Below, one piece after another: positions 9,332 through 18,695 of a stretch of DNA of 64,000 nt. The notes beneath the pieces are model-generated. The model was not told the DNA's origin. It worked only from the letters and a program-made list of their open reading frames with translations, and did no database searches. A program made the translations under genes and the position numbers. Position 1 is the first letter of the stretch, and every line of letters starts with the position of its first letter. Location of the stretch: contig JAQDDS010000002.1 of NCBI GenBank assembly GCA_027665725.1, forward strand, positions 310,001 through 374,000. The letters run 5' to 3'. Origin of the DNA: Streptococcaceae bacterium AF77-01CM03A. GTDB taxonomy: Bacteria > Bacillota > Bacilli > Lactobacillales > Streptococcaceae.

Positions 9332-11044
9332 ATGCATAGAAAAACAGTGATTGATTTTAGGGCTTTGGGTGAGAGACACACCTTTACCCAGCCTATTAAA
9401 GAGTTAAAAACCAGAGATTTAGCAGAAGTAGCAGACTTACTGGCACAAGTGGAAAGCTACCAAGAACAGGGCTACTATGTAGTTGGTTATGTTAGTTATG
9501 AAGCAGCACCTGCTTTTGAGGATAAGTTAGCGGTTCACAAGGGTCCCTTGTTAGGAGAGTATTTGCTTTACTTCACTGTTCATAACAGTGTTGAAACATC
9601 TAACATTCCTCTGACTTATGAGGAGGTGGAGTTGCCATCAAACTGGCAGGAAGTAACATCTGCTGAGGACTATGAAAAGGCTATTACCCAAATTCACCAT
9701 CATTTGCGACAGGGCGATACTTATCAGGTCAATTATACGGTCCAACTCAAGCAGAATTTAAGTGCCAATCCTTTTGCTATCTATAATCGTATGGTGGTGG
9801 AGCAGGAAGCGGGATATAATGCTTACGTAGAGCATGATGATATGGCAGTGATTTCCATGAGTCCAGAACTCTTTTTTGAGCAAAATGGTCGTGAGTTGAC
9901 GACTCGTCCTATGAAGGGGACGACTAAACGTGGTCTGACTGACGATGAAGACTTGAAAGAGGCCACTTGGCTGGAACAGGATCCCAAAAATCGTTCAGAA
10001 AACATGATGATAGTGGACCTCTTGCGAAATGATATGAATCGTATTTCTGAGGTTGGTAGTGAGCATGTGGAGCATTTATGCCAAGTGGAGCAGTATTCTA
10101 CAGTTTGGCAGATGACTTCAACTATCAAGAGTCAGTTACGACCAGATGTTGACCTAGTTGAAATCTTCCGTTCGCTCTTTCCATGTGGCTCCATCACAGG
10201 AGCTCCTAAGATAGCGACCATGGAAATTATCAAGAACTTGGAACCACAAGCTAGAGGAGTTTACTGTGGAACTGTTGGCCTCCTACTGCCCAATGGACGA
10301 CGGATTTTCAATGTGGCTATTCGAACCATTCAACTGCATGGAGGGCAAGCCATCTATGGTGTTGGAGGTGGCATCACTTGGGATAGTACTTGGAAGTCAG
10401 AATACCGTGAAGTCCAGCAAAAAGCAGCTGTTCTTTACCGAAAACAACCTCGTTTTCAGCTGATTACGACAGGGAAAATCAGCCAGAAAAATTTGCTCTT
10501 TGAAAAGCAACATCTAGAAAGACTGCGAAAGGCTAGTCGTTATTTTGCCTTTCCGTTTGATGAAGATAGTTTGAGACAAGAAATAGAGAAGGAGTGTCAG
10601 TCTTGTGACCTTCATCAAGACTACCGTTTGCGAATCAGTCTCAACAAGTCTGGAGAGATTGAAATTGAACGACAAGTATTGACACCACTTAGCTCTAACT
10701 TTTGTCAGGCCAAGCTTTGTCTACAAGAAGCTGATTTGAAGCAGGCCTTTACCTACTTTAAGACGACACACCGACCACATTTGACAGTGGGAGAGCAGGA
10801 AATCATCTATCACACTGCTGATGGAAAATTGCTTGAAACCTCTATTGGGAATCTGGTCTTAAAAATGGATGGCAAGCTCTATACCCCACCTAGTAGTCTT
10901 GGCATTTTACCAGGGATTTATCGCCAGCATTTACTTGAAAGCGGGCAGGTAGAAGAGAAGGTCTTAACCATAGAAGATTTGAAGCAAGCAGAAGTTATTT
11001 ATGCCTGCAATGCGGTTAGGGGCTTGTATGAGTTGAAAACTTAA
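9332..11044 (+). CDS. pabB: Aminodeoxychorismate synthase component I fused to aminodeoxychorismate lyase (PabB-PabC)
   Basis: Makes p-aminobenzoate for folate: the N-terminal chorismate-binding domain forms 4-amino-4-deoxychorismate and the C-terminal PLP lyase-like domain releases pABA. The 570 residues contain, in the first ~370, the family motifs RPMKGT, DLLRNDMNR, GSITGAPK and GGGITWDS. Residues ~380-570 match the class IV aminotransferase/ADC lyase fold, with a likely PLP lysine in FKTTHR and the TSIGNL phosphate-binding region. A separate glutamine amidotransferase (PabA) would be needed and is not in the window. The start codon lies unusually close to its promoter. Neighbours are unrelated in function. 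Confidence 0.93.
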   Translation: MHRKTVIDFRALGERHTFTQPIKELKTRDLAEVADLLAQVESYQEQGYYVVGYVSYEAAPAFEDKLAVHKGPLLGEYLLYFTVHNSVETSNIPLTYEEVELPSNWQEVTSAEDYEKAITQIHHHLRQGDTYQVNYTVQLKQNLSANPFAIYNRMVVEQEAGYNAYVEHDDMAVISMSPELFFEQNGRELTTRPMKGTTKRGLTDDEDLKEATWLEQDPKNRSENMMIVDLLRNDMNRISEVGSEHVEHLCQVEQYSTVWQMTSTIKSQLRPDVDLVEIFRSLFPCGSITGAPKIATMEIIKNLEPQARGVYCGTVGLLLPNGRRIFNVAIRTIQLHGGQAIYGVGGGITWDSTWKSEYREVQQKAAVLYRKQPRFQLITTGKISQKNLLFEKQHLERLRKASRYFAFPFDEDSLRQEIEKECQSCDLHQDYRLRISLNKSGEIEIERQVLTPLSSNFCQAKLCLQEADLKQAFTYFKTTHRPHLTVGEQEIIYHTADGKLLETSIGNLVLKMDGKLYTPPSSLGILPGIYRQHLLESGQVEEKVLTIEDLKQAEVIYACNAVRGLYELKT

Positions 11045-11049
11045 TGGCT

Positions 11050-11112
11050 ATTAAATATTATTTGTGAACATTAAATATTGAATTTGAAATAAAGTTAAGC
11101 ATTTGATATAAT
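11050..11112 (+). promoter_or_regulatory. Promoter of the choline-binding protein gene with direct repeats
   Basis: TTGAAA (11084-11089), a 17-bp spacer and TATAAT (11107-11112) form a strong promoter. Two identical ATTAAATATT boxes (11050-11059 and 11070-11079) lie 20 bp apart, two helical turns, just upstream of -35. This is the arrangement expected for a response-regulator dimer, but no regulator can be named. Confidence 0.55.
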
Positions 11113-11150
11113 GTAGGCGTCATTAAATTTAAAAATAGGGATAGTTTAAG

Positions 11151-13586
11151 ATGAAATCAAAAAAATATATAGTAACAAGCATAGCGACAGCAACCCTTGG
11201 ACTTGCTTTGCTTACAGATACAGCAGGTATGTCCCCTTTTTCAATACAGCAAGTTTCTGCTCAAGAAAAGAGTACGCCTAAGAATGGTAACGTAAAAGAA
11301 AATAATTTACCTAAGCAATCAGAGAAACCAAAATCTAGCGCTCCAAAACAATCAGAGAAGCCAAAAGCTAGCACTCCAAAACAATCAGAGAAGCCAAAAG
11401 CTAGCGCTCCAAAACAGTCAGAGAAGTCTAAATCTAGCGCTCCAAAGCAATCAGAGAAGCCTAAATCTAGCGCTCCAAAACAATCAGAGAAATCTAAATC
11501 TAGCGCTCCAAAACAATCAGAGAAGCCTAAATCTAGCGCTCCAAAGCAATCAGAGAAGCCTAAATCTAGCACTCCAAAACAATCAGAGAAGCCTAAATCT
11601 AGCGCTCCAAAGCAATCAGAGAAGCCTAAATCTAGCACTCCAAAACAATCAGAGAAGCCTAAATCTAGCGCTCCAAAGCAATCAGAGAAGCCTAAATCTA
11701 GCACTCCAAAACAATCAGAGAAGCCTAAATCTAGCGCTCCAAAGCAATCAGAGAAGCCTAAATCTAGCACTCCAAAACAATCAGAGAAGCCTAAATCTAG
11801 CGCTCCAAAGCAATCAGAGAAGCCTAAATCTAGCACTCCAAAACAATCAGAGAAGCCTAAATCTAGCGCTCCAAAGCAATCAGAGAAGCCTAAATCTAGC
11901 ACTCCAAAACAATCAGAGAAGCCTAAATCTAGCGCTCCAAAGCAATCAGAGAAGCCTAAATCTAGCACTCCAAAACAATCAGAGAAGCCTAAATCTAGCG
12001 CTCCAAAGCAATCAGAGAAGCCTAAATCTAGCACTCCAAAACAATCAGAGAAGCCTAAATCTAGCGCTCCAAAGCAATCAGAGAAGCCTAAATCTAGCAC
12101 TCCAAAACAATCAGAGAAGCCTAAATCTAGCGCTCCAAAGCAATCAGAGAAGCCTAAATCTAGCACTCCAAAACAATCAGAGAAGCCTAAATCTGGCACT
12201 CCAAAGCAATCTGATAAACAAAAAAATACGACACCTAAACAGGATAAGCCAAAGTCTAAAGTCCAGTCTGGCTGGGTAGGCTCATCTTATTATGAAAATG
12301 GTGTTAAAGTCACTAATAAGTGGATTTTTGATAAAAAGGTTAACTCCTACTTCTATTTAAATGCATCGGGAAATTATGTCCAAAATGCCTGGGTCGGTAA
12401 TTACTATCTCAAATCTGATGGTAAGAGAGCTAAGAACGAATGGATTTTTGATAAAAAAGCTAATTCTTATTTCTACCTAAATGCTTCGGGAAACGCTGTC
12501 CGAAATACTTGGGTAGGAAATTACTATCTTAAATCAGATGGTAAGAGGGTAAAAAGCGATTGGATCTATGATAAAAATTCTGGTTCCTATTACTATTTAA
12601 CAGCTGAAGGAAGCATTGCCCGTAATAAATGGATAGGAAATTACTATCTTAAATCAGACGGTAAGATGGCCAAGAATGAATGGGTAGATGGCGGCCGTTA
12701 CTATGTTGAATCAGATGGTAAAATGGCTAGTAACAAATGGGTAGATGGTGGTCGTTACTATGTAGGATACGATGGTGTGCGGCAACCAAAACCAGCAGAT
12801 GGGAATCCATACTCAGCAGCTTTAAAGAGAGCACAAGGATATAATGGGATTCATTTGTCAAAAAAAAGAATTTATGAGATGTTAATTTATGAAGGTTTTA
12901 ATAGTGACACTGCACAATATGCTATCAATCATTTGCAAGCAGACTATAAGGCGAATGCCTTAGCTAAAGCAAGACAATACCTAAAATATGGCATTCTCTC
13001 AAAAACGAAAATTTATGACTGGCTAACTTCTCCTAGTATTGACAAATTTACCAAAGAAGAAGCAAACTATGCTATTCAAAAACTTAATCTACCATCAGAA
13101 GGCAGCTATCTTCGCAATAAATGGGTAGGAGCTTATTATTATAAATCAGATGGTAAGATGGCCAAGAATGAATGGGTAGATGGCGGTCGTTACTATGTTG
13201 ATTCTAATGGTAAAATGGTAAGGGATAAATGGGTAGATGGTGGTCGTTACTATGTAGGATACGATGGTGTGTGGCAACCAAAACCAGCAGCCGGGAATCC
13301 ATACTCAGCAGCTTTAAAGAGAGCACAAGGATATAATGGGATTCATTTGTCAAAAAAAAGAATTTATGAGATGTTAATTTATGAAGGTTTTAATAGTGAC
13401 ACTGCACAATATGCTATCAATCATTTGCAAGCAGACTATAAGGCGAATGCCTTAGCTAAAGCAAGACAATACCGAAAATATAGCAAACTCTCAAAAACGA
13501 AAATTTATGACTGGCTAACTTCTCCTAGTATTGACAAATTTACCAAAGAAGAAGCAAACTATGCCATTCAACATTTAGATTACTAA
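11151..13586 (+). CDS. Choline-binding surface protein with K/P/S-rich repeat stalk and two Ltp domains (CbpL-like)
   Basis: An exported protein of 811 residues held on wall choline. Order: signal peptide ~1-41 ending VSA; a low-complexity stalk of about 27 eleven-residue units (PKQSEKPKSS A/T) at ~54-352; choline-binding-type repeats with GWVG/NKWI.., YYL and DGK motifs at ~368-545; a domain beginning NPYSAALKRAQ; a short second block of choline-binding repeats; and a second, almost identical NPYSAALKRAQ domain to the C terminus. Both NPYSA domains resemble the Ltp family (PF07553), known from streptococcal phage superinfection-exclusion lipoproteins and from pneumococcal CbpL. No LPXTG is present. 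Exact orthology to CbpL is uncertain because domain number and order differ from what I remember. Confidence 0.85.
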   Translation: MKSKKYIVTSIATATLGLALLTDTAGMSPFSIQQVSAQEKSTPKNGNVKENNLPKQSEKPKSSAPKQSEKPKASTPKQSEKPKASAPKQSEKSKSSAPKQSEKPKSSAPKQSEKSKSSAPKQSEKPKSSAPKQSEKPKSSTPKQSEKPKSSAPKQSEKPKSSTPKQSEKPKSSAPKQSEKPKSSTPKQSEKPKSSAPKQSEKPKSSTPKQSEKPKSSAPKQSEKPKSSTPKQSEKPKSSAPKQSEKPKSSTPKQSEKPKSSAPKQSEKPKSSTPKQSEKPKSSAPKQSEKPKSSTPKQSEKPKSSAPKQSEKPKSSTPKQSEKPKSSAPKQSEKPKSSTPKQSEKPKSGTPKQSDKQKNTTPKQDKPKSKVQSGWVGSSYYENGVKVTNKWIFDKKVNSYFYLNASGNYVQNAWVGNYYLKSDGKRAKNEWIFDKKANSYFYLNASGNAVRNTWVGNYYLKSDGKRVKSDWIYDKNSGSYYYLTAEGSIARNKWIGNYYLKSDGKMAKNEWVDGGRYYVESDGKMASNKWVDGGRYYVGYDGVRQPKPADGNPYSAALKRAQGYNGIHLSKKRIYEMLIYEGFNSDTAQYAINHLQADYKANALAKARQYLKYGILSKTKIYDWLTSPSIDKFTKEEANYAIQKLNLPSEGSYLRNKWVGAYYYKSDGKMAKNEWVDGGRYYVDSNGKMVRDKWVDGGRYYVGYDGVWQPKPAAGNPYSAALKRAQGYNGIHLSKKRIYEMLIYEGFNSDTAQYAINHLQADYKANALAKARQYRKYSKLSKTKIYDWLTSPSIDKFTKEEANYAIQHLDY
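11311..12205 (+). repeat. 33-bp tandem repeat array (about 27 units) in the choline-binding protein gene
   Basis: Units encode PKQSEKPKSSA or PKQSEKPKSST. From about 11530 on, the units alternate strictly between an A-type (ccaaagcaa, GCT) and a T-type (ccaaaacaa, ACT) variant, producing a 66-bp higher-order repeat with almost no other change. The first six units are more diverse. This pattern points to expansion by 66-bp steps and likely length variation between isolates. Confidence 0.95.
12793..13571 (+). repeat. Duplicated Ltp-domain segment
   Basis: The DNA from about 12801 to 13079 recurs at about 13290-13568 with only a handful of differences, the clearest being the codons giving QYLKYGIL in the first copy and QYRKYSKL in the second. 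The near-identity indicates a recent duplication or ongoing gene conversion. Confidence 0.85.
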
Positions 13587-13642
13587 TTGTTTCAAACTGA
13601 TATTTTTATATGATTAATTTTTGACTATCATTCCGCAAACCT

Positions 13643-13671
13643 TTGCACAAATCGATGGTTTTTGATATACT
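13643..13671 (+). promoter_or_regulatory. Promoter of glucokinase gene
   Basis: TTGCAC (13643-13648), a 17-bp spacer and TATACT (13666-13671), followed by an AAAGGAG ribosome binding site ahead of the ATG at 13715. Confidence 0.7.
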
Positions 13672-13714
13672 ATGTCTGTAAGCATTTCCATTAATAAATA
13701 TAAAGGAGAAAAAG

Positions 13715-14674
13715 ATGAGTCAAAAGATTATTGGGATTGACCTTGGTGGAACTTCTGTCAAGTTTGCAATTTTAACTCAAGAAGGAGAAATCCAAGAAAA
13801 ATGGTCTATCAAGACCAACATTTTGGATGAAGGAAGCCATATCGTAGACGATATGATTGAATCTATTCAACATCGTTTTGAATTGCTTGGATTAGCTGCG
13901 ACAGATTTCCAAGGGATTGGTATGGGTTCACCTGGTGTAGTTGACCGTGAAAATGGAACTGTTATTGGTGCCTACAACCTCAACTGGAAAACTCTTCAAC
14001 CGATCAAAGAGAAAATGGAAAAAGCCTTGGGTATTCCATTCTTTATCGACAATGACGCTAACGTAGCTGCTCTTGGTGAGCGTTGGATGGGTGCTGGTGA
14101 AAACCAACCAGACGTTGTCTTTATGACTCTGGGTACAGGTGTTGGTGGCGGTATCGTGGCAGAAGGTAAATTGCTTCACGGTGTTGCTGGTGCTGCTGGT
14201 GAGCTTGGTCACATCACTGTTGACTTTGACCAACCAATCGCATGTACCTGTGGTAAAAAAGGCTGTCTTGAGACAGTTGCTTCTGCAACAGGGATTGTCA
14301 ACTTGACTCGCCGTTACGCGGATGAATATGAAGGGGATGCAGCCTTAAAACGCTTGATTGATGATGGTGAAGAAGTAACTGCTAAAACTGTCTTTGACTT
14401 GGCAAAAGAAGGGGACGACCTCGCTTTGATCGTTTACCGTAACTTCTCACGTTACTTGGGTATTGCATGTGCCAACATTGGTTCTATCCTAAATCCATCA
14501 ACAATTGTTATCGGTGGTGGAGTTTCAGCTGCCGGAGAATTCCTTCTACAAGGTGTTCAAAAGGTTTATGACGAAAATACCTTCCCGCAAGTTCGTACAA
14601 CCACTAAATTGGCTCTTGCAACTCTAGGAAATGACGCTGGAGTGATTGGAGCAGCATCTCTTGTCTTGCAATAA
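13715..14674 (+). CDS. gki: Glucokinase, ROK family
   Basis: Phosphorylates glucose to glucose-6-phosphate in the cytoplasm using ATP. The 319-residue length is normal for streptococcal glucokinase. The N terminus carries the phosphate-binding motif GIDLGGTSVKF, the middle has the catalytic DNDANVAALGE and LGTGVGGG, and the ROK zinc motif CTCGKKGCLE lies at ~178-187. It has its own promoter and a strong terminator, so it is probably monocistronic. Confidence 0.96.
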   Translation: MSQKIIGIDLGGTSVKFAILTQEGEIQEKWSIKTNILDEGSHIVDDMIESIQHRFELLGLAATDFQGIGMGSPGVVDRENGTVIGAYNLNWKTLQPIKEKMEKALGIPFFIDNDANVAALGERWMGAGENQPDVVFMTLGTGVGGGIVAEGKLLHGVAGAAGELGHITVDFDQPIACTCGKKGCLETVASATGIVNLTRRYADEYEGDAALKRLIDDGEEVTAKTVFDLAKEGDDLALIVYRNFSRYLGIACANIGSILNPSTIVIGGGVSAAGEFLLQGVQKVYDENTFPQVRTTTKLALATLGNDAGVIGAASLVLQ

Positions 14675-14679
14675 GAAAT

Positions 14680-14732
14680 AAAAAGGAGAAAATCACTATC
14701 TTGAAGCGAGTGATTTTCCTCCTTTCTTTTTT
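14680..14732 (+). terminator. Long-stem terminator after glucokinase
   Basis: AAAGGAGAAAATCACT pairs with AGTGATTTTC..CCTTT around an 11-nt loop and is followed by a seven-T run. The T-run runs directly into the extended -10 (TGC-TATACT, 14735-14743) of the thyA promoter, so terminator and promoter abut. Confidence 0.88.
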
Positions 14733-14773
14733 TATGCTATACTAGTTAAGAATAAACGTTGAGGAGAGAGTAA

Positions 14774-15613
14774 ATGACAAAAGCAGACACGATTTTTAAA
14801 GAGAATATCGAGCGAATTCTCAATGAAGGCGTCTTTTCCGAACAAGCTCGTCCCAAGTACAAAGATGGGACTGTTGCCAATTCTAAGTACGTAACGGGTG
14901 CTTTCGCGGAATATGATTTATCCAAGGGTGAATTTCCAATCACAACCTTGCGTCCAATTGCTATCAAATCAGCTATCAAAGAAGTGCTTTGGATTTATCA
15001 AGACCAGACTAATAGCTTAGAAGTTCTCAATGACAAGTACAATGTTCACTACTGGAATGATTGGGAAGTGGGAGACACAGGTACTATTGGGGAGCGTTAT
15101 GGGGCTGTGGTTAAGAAGCACGACATTATCAATAAAATCCTCAAACAGCTGGAAGCCAATCCTTGGAACCGTCGAAATATCATCTCACTTTGGGATTACC
15201 AAGCATTTGAGGAAACAGACGGCCTTCTTCCTTGTGCTTTTCAAACCATGTTTGATGTCCGTCGTGTAGATGGGGAAATCTATTTGGATGCAACCTTGAC
15301 TCAGCGCTCTAACGATATGCTGGTAGCTCACCACATCAATGCTATGCAGTATGTGGCTCTTCAAATGATGATTGCTAAACACTTTGGTTGGAAGGTAGGA
15401 AAATTCTTCTACTTTATCAACAACCTTCATATCTACGATAATCAATTTGAACAAGCTGAGGAATTGCTTCGTCGTCAACCTTCAAATTGCCAACCACGTT
15501 TGGTCTTGAATGTACCAGATAAGACCAACTTCTTTGATATTAAAGCAGAAGATTTTGAGTTGGTTGACTACGATCCAGTGAAACCTCAGTTGAAGTTTGA
15601 CCTAGCTATTTAA
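14774..15613 (+). CDS. thyA: Thymidylate synthase
   Basis: Converts dUMP to dTMP with methylenetetrahydrofolate. The 279 residues are typical of ThyA; the nucleophile is Cys154 in [10 protein letters not shown], followed by the dUMP-binding region [24 protein letters not shown] precedes the ATG. The pabBC gene upstream feeds the same folate pool but is separately transcribed. Confidence 0.97.
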   Translation: MTKADTIFKENIERILNEGVFSEQARPKYKDGTVANSKYVTGAFAEYDLSKGEFPITTLRPIAIKSAIKEVLWIYQDQTNSLEVLNDKYNVHYWNDWEVGDTGTIGERYGAVVKKHDIINKILKQLEANPWNRRNIISLWDYQAFEETDGLLPCAFQTMFDVRRVDGEIYLDATLTQRSNDMLVAHHINAMQYVALQMMIAKHFGWKVGKFFYFINNLHIYDNQFEQAEELLRRQPSNCQPRLVLNVPDKTNFFDIKAEDFELVDYDPVKPQLKFDLAI

Positions 15614-15622
15614 GAACAACAA

Positions 15623-15652
15623 AAGAAGTTGGAAAATCCAACTTCTTTTTTG
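15623..15652. terminator. Bidirectional terminator between thyA and the DUF3042 gene
   Basis: AGAAGTTGGA-aaa-TCCAACTTCT is a perfect stem with A- and T-runs on both sides, so it can serve both convergent genes. Confidence 0.88.
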
Positions 15653-15656
15653 TTTA

Positions 15657-15827
15657 TTAACGTGATACGCGACGGCGAGCTGCTTTTTTACGGTTTTCTT
15701 CGATGAAAGCTGCTTTTTGTTCTTCTGGTTCAATCACTTTCTTTTTGAATGCGTATACTGCACCTGCAACAGCAGCAACAGTTCCTGCAACACCTGTTAC
15801 GAGACCTTTAGCAAAACCTTTAGCCAT
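15657..15827 (-). CDS. DUF3042 family small protein
   Basis: A 56-residue protein read from the minus strand, starting MAKGFAKGLV and ending ARRRVSR. One alanine/valine/glycine-rich segment (~8-27) could enter the membrane or pack as a helix, followed by a highly charged tail with the family signature FKKKVIEPEEQK..FIEENRKKA. AGGAGG lies 8 nt upstream of the ATG. It converges on thyA and shares its terminator. It matches the DUF3042 family of Lactobacillales as I remember it; function is unknown. Confidence 0.85.
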   Translation of the reverse strand: MAKGFAKGLVTGVAGTVAAVAGAVYAFKKKVIEPEEQKAAFIEENRKKAARRRVSR

Positions 15828-15949
15828 TAGTCTTCCTCCTTTAATTTATATATCAGGCAGAAATAGCTAGAAAGATAGCATTTTTCTGACTGTGCTTTTT
15901 GTGATATAATAATAGTAACGAAAAAATGGGAATTTTTCAAGGAAAAACG

Positions 15950-16834
15950 ATGAAAAGCAAAATAATTGTGATTGTTGGTCCAACAGCTGTTGGAAAGACT
16001 GCCCTAGCCATTGAAGTTGCTCAGCGATTCAATGGTGAAGTAGTCAGTGGGGATAGCCAACAAGTCTACCGTGGATTAGATATTGGAACAGCCAAAGCTA
16101 GTCCAGAGGAGCAATCAGCTGTTCCTCATCATTTGATTGATGTGAGAGATGTAACCGAGTCTTACTCGGCTTTTGATTTTGTTTCAGAAGCAAAGGTAGC
16201 CATCGAGGATATTCAAAATCGCGGTAAACTTGCTATAATAGCTGGTGGGACAGGACTTTATATTCAGAGTCTACTAGAGGGATATCATCTTGGTGGAGAG
16301 ACACCTCATGAGGAGATATTAGCTTACCGAGCTAGTTTAGAACCTGTTTCAGATGAGGAGTTAGTTCATCTGGTAGAGAAAGCTGGTCTTGAAATTCCTC
16401 AGTTTAATCGTCGTCGTGCCATGCGTGCCTTGGAGATTGCTCATTTTGGTCAAGATTTGGAAAATCAAGAAAGTTTATATGTTCCGCTGATTATTTGCTT
16501 GGATGACGAGCGTAGTCAACTTTATGAGCGTATCAATCACAGAGTGGACCTGATGTTTGAAGCTGGACTTCTAGACGAAGCCAAGTGGTTGTTTGACCAT
16601 TATCCAGATGTGCAGGCTGCTAAAGGGATTGGCTACAAGGAACTCTTCCCCTATTTTCGTGGAGAGCAGAGTTTGGAGGAGGCTAGCGATAGTCTCAAAC
16701 AGGCGACTCGTCGATTTGCCAAGCGCCAGCTAACCTGGTTCCGCAATCGCATGCAGGTGACCTTTTATCAGATAGGAGAATCTGGTGTTAAAGAGCGTAT
16801 TTTAAGCCAGATTGAGGAGTTTTTAAATGATTGA
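15950..16834 (+). CDS. miaA: tRNA dimethylallyltransferase
   Basis: Adds a dimethylallyl group to A37 of tRNAs that read UNN codons. The ATG at 15950 (294 residues) is preferred over an in-frame ATG at 15926 because CAAGGA precedes it, while the earlier ATG has no ribosome binding site. Motifs: P-loop [33 protein letters not shown] and the tRNA-binding [19 protein letters not shown] at 15905-15910 is the likely -10. Its 3' end overlaps hflX by 8 nt, starting a five-gene run of overlapping or closely spaced genes. Confidence 0.96.
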   Translation: MKSKIIVIVGPTAVGKTALAIEVAQRFNGEVVSGDSQQVYRGLDIGTAKASPEEQSAVPHHLIDVRDVTESYSAFDFVSEAKVAIEDIQNRGKLAIIAGGTGLYIQSLLEGYHLGGETPHEEILAYRASLEPVSDEELVHLVEKAGLEIPQFNRRRAMRALEIAHFGQDLENQESLYVPLIICLDDERSQLYERINHRVDLMFEAGLLDEAKWLFDHYPDVQAAKGIGYKELFPYFRGEQSLEEASDSLKQATRRFAKRQLTWFRNRMQVTFYQIGESGVKERILSQIEEFLND

Positions 16835-18065
16835 AACGGAGAAAAAAGAGGAGCGAGTCCTGCTCATTGGTGTTGAACTTCAGGGCATGGATAATTTTGA
16901 CCTCTCTATGGAAGAGCTGGCTAGTCTGGCTAAGACGGCTGGTGCAGTTGTAGTCGATAGCTACAGACAAAAACGAGAAAAATACGACTCTAAGACCTTT
17001 GTCGGTTCTGGTAAATTGGAAGAAATTGCTCAAATAGTGGATGCAGAAGAAATCACGACTGTCATCGTCAACAACCGTCTGACACCTCGACAAAATGTCA
17101 ATTTAGAGGAAGTCTTAGGTGTCAAGGTCATTGACCGTATGCAGTTGATTTTAGATATCTTTGCTATGAGAGCTCGAAGCCATGAAGGTAAGCTACAAGT
17201 TCACCTTGCACAACTCAAGTATCTCTTGCCTCGTTTGGTTGGTCAGGGGATTATGCTCAGCCGTCAAGCAGGGGGAATTGGTTCTCGTGGTCCAGGTGAA
17301 AGTCAGCTGGAGCTTAACCGTCGTAGTGTTCGCAACCAGATTACAGATATCGAACGTCAACTCAAGGTGGTTGAGAAAAATCGAGCGACAGTTCGAGAAA
17401 AACGTTTGGAGTCAAGTACCTTTAAGATTGGTTTGATTGGTTACACAAATGCTGGGAAGTCAACTATTATGAATACTTTGACCAGCAAGACTCAGTATGA
17501 AGCAGATGAGCTTTTTGCAACTCTAGATGCAACAACTAAAAGCATCCATCTGGGGGGCAATCTACAGGTAACCTTGACAGATACCGTTGGATTTATCCAA
17601 GACCTACCGACAGAGTTGGTGTCGAGTTTTAAATCAACCTTGGAAGAAAGCAAGCATGTAGATCTCCTGGTCCATGTCATCGATGCTAGCAATCCTTACC
17701 ATGAGGAACATGAAAAAACAGTTCTTTCCATCATGAAAGACTTGGACATGGAGGATATTCCTCGCCTAACCCTTTATAACAAAGCAGATTTGGTGGAGGA
17801 CTTTACTCCTACTCAAACGCCTTATGCATTGATTTCTGCTAAATCTAAAGATAGTCGAGAACAGTTGCAAGCTTTGTTGTTAGATAAGATCAAGGACATT
17901 TTTGAACCCTTTACTTTGCGCGTGCCTTTTTCTAAGTCTTACAAGATTCATGATTTAGAGAGTGTTGCTATCCTAGAAGAGCGTGATTACCAAGATGATT
18001 GCGAGGTCATCACAGGCTACATTGCTGAGAAAAACAAATGGAGATTAGAGGAATTTTATGACTGA
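16827..18065 (+). CDS. hflX: Ribosome-associated GTPase HflX
   Basis: A GTPase that binds and splits stalled ribosomes. The 412 residues comprise the HflX N-terminal domain with [10 protein letters not shown] and the glycine-rich [14 protein letters not shown], then a G domain with GYTNAGKST (G1), DTVGF (G3) and YNKADL (G4). It overlaps miaA by 8 nt and the following hypothetical gene by 8 nt, indicating translational coupling. The miaA-hflX pairing is widespread in bacteria. Confidence 0.95.
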   Translation: MIETEKKEERVLLIGVELQGMDNFDLSMEELASLAKTAGAVVVDSYRQKREKYDSKTFVGSGKLEEIAQIVDAEEITTVIVNNRLTPRQNVNLEEVLGVKVIDRMQLILDIFAMRARSHEGKLQVHLAQLKYLLPRLVGQGIMLSRQAGGIGSRGPGESQLELNRRSVRNQITDIERQLKVVEKNRATVREKRLESSTFKIGLIGYTNAGKSTIMNTLTSKTQYEADELFATLDATTKSIHLGGNLQVTLTDTVGFIQDLPTELVSSFKSTLEESKHVDLLVHVIDASNPYHEEHEKTVLSIMKDLDMEDIPRLTLYNKADLVEDFTPTQTPYALISAKSKDSREQLQALLLDKIKDIFEPFTLRVPFSKSYKIHDLESVAILEERDYQDDCEVITGYIAEKNKWRLEEFYD

Positions 18066-18681
18066 TATTAAAACGTTGGCTCTAAAGTATGGAGGTTATA
18101 CAAGTCTGGATAAGGTCTATCTAGATCAGCTTCTAGCTAGCAAAACAGAGCAAGAGCAGTTGGCTCTCATCACACCTCCTCCGAGTGTAGTCAATGCCTA
18201 CTTTGCTGAACTCTACCAGAAAAAGAGTCCTCAGGCTGCGACAGATTACTTTGCAGAACTCAGTCAGGAACTAAATCTCTACAATGTTGAGCCAAGTTTC
18301 ACTCTAGAAAGCAAGCCCTTTATTCGCCTTAACCTGTCGGGTAAATCCTTTGGATTTTGCTATGAGAGTGAGGGACTGGGGCGGATTTTCTCTGAAAATG
18401 AAGAGGGAATCTCGGATGACTTACTTTTTGAGATTGCGCAAATTTTCCCTCATCAACTCGTCTTTGAAGAATCTGGAAAGATTTACATGAAGGATGCCGG
18501 AGAAGAGGAAGTTGTTAGTGTGGAGAGTCTCACAGCTTTGACTGATTTGGAAAGCTTGGCGGATGGTCGTAAACGTCTCAAAGGCTATAGTCAAGAGGAT
18601 TTGCTACAAGAAGCTAAATCTTTCTCTGGCAAGTTCTATTACCGCTCGGAAAACCGAACTGCTATGTTATATTTTGATTAA
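18058..18681 (+). CDS. Conserved streptococcal protein of unknown function
   Basis: A 207-residue, acidic, probably cytosolic protein without signal peptide or membrane helix. I do not recognise a catalytic motif. It begins with an ATGA-type overlap with hflX (8 nt shared) and ends 14 nt before rnz, so it is translated as part of the miaA-hflX-rnz-SDR unit. A protein of this size at this place is, to my memory, conserved in related streptococci. A tRNA or RNA quality role is only suggested by its neighbours. Confidence 0.75.
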   Translation: MTDIKTLALKYGGYTSLDKVYLDQLLASKTEQEQLALITPPPSVVNAYFAELYQKKSPQAATDYFAELSQELNLYNVEPSFTLESKPFIRLNLSGKSFGFCYESEGLGRIFSENEEGISDDLLFEIAQIFPHQLVFEESGKIYMKDAGEEEVVSVESLTALTDLESLADGRKRLKGYSQEDLLQEAKSFSGKFYYRSENRTAMLYFD

Positions 18682-18695
18682 TTAGAAAGTATCGA

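Noticed and set aside
11261..12199. Long open frame on the minus strand (312 residues) through the 33-bp repeats
   Set aside because: It is composed only of the complement of the repeat unit, has no ribosome binding site, and its openness follows from unit length being a multiple of three.
11311..12205. Regular repeats considered as a CRISPR array
   Set aside because: Units are contiguous with no unique spacers and encode an in-frame protein repeat.
18058..18681. Assigning an enzyme name to the conserved gene between hflX and rnz
   Set aside because: No catalytic motif could be recognised; neighbours alone do not define a function.
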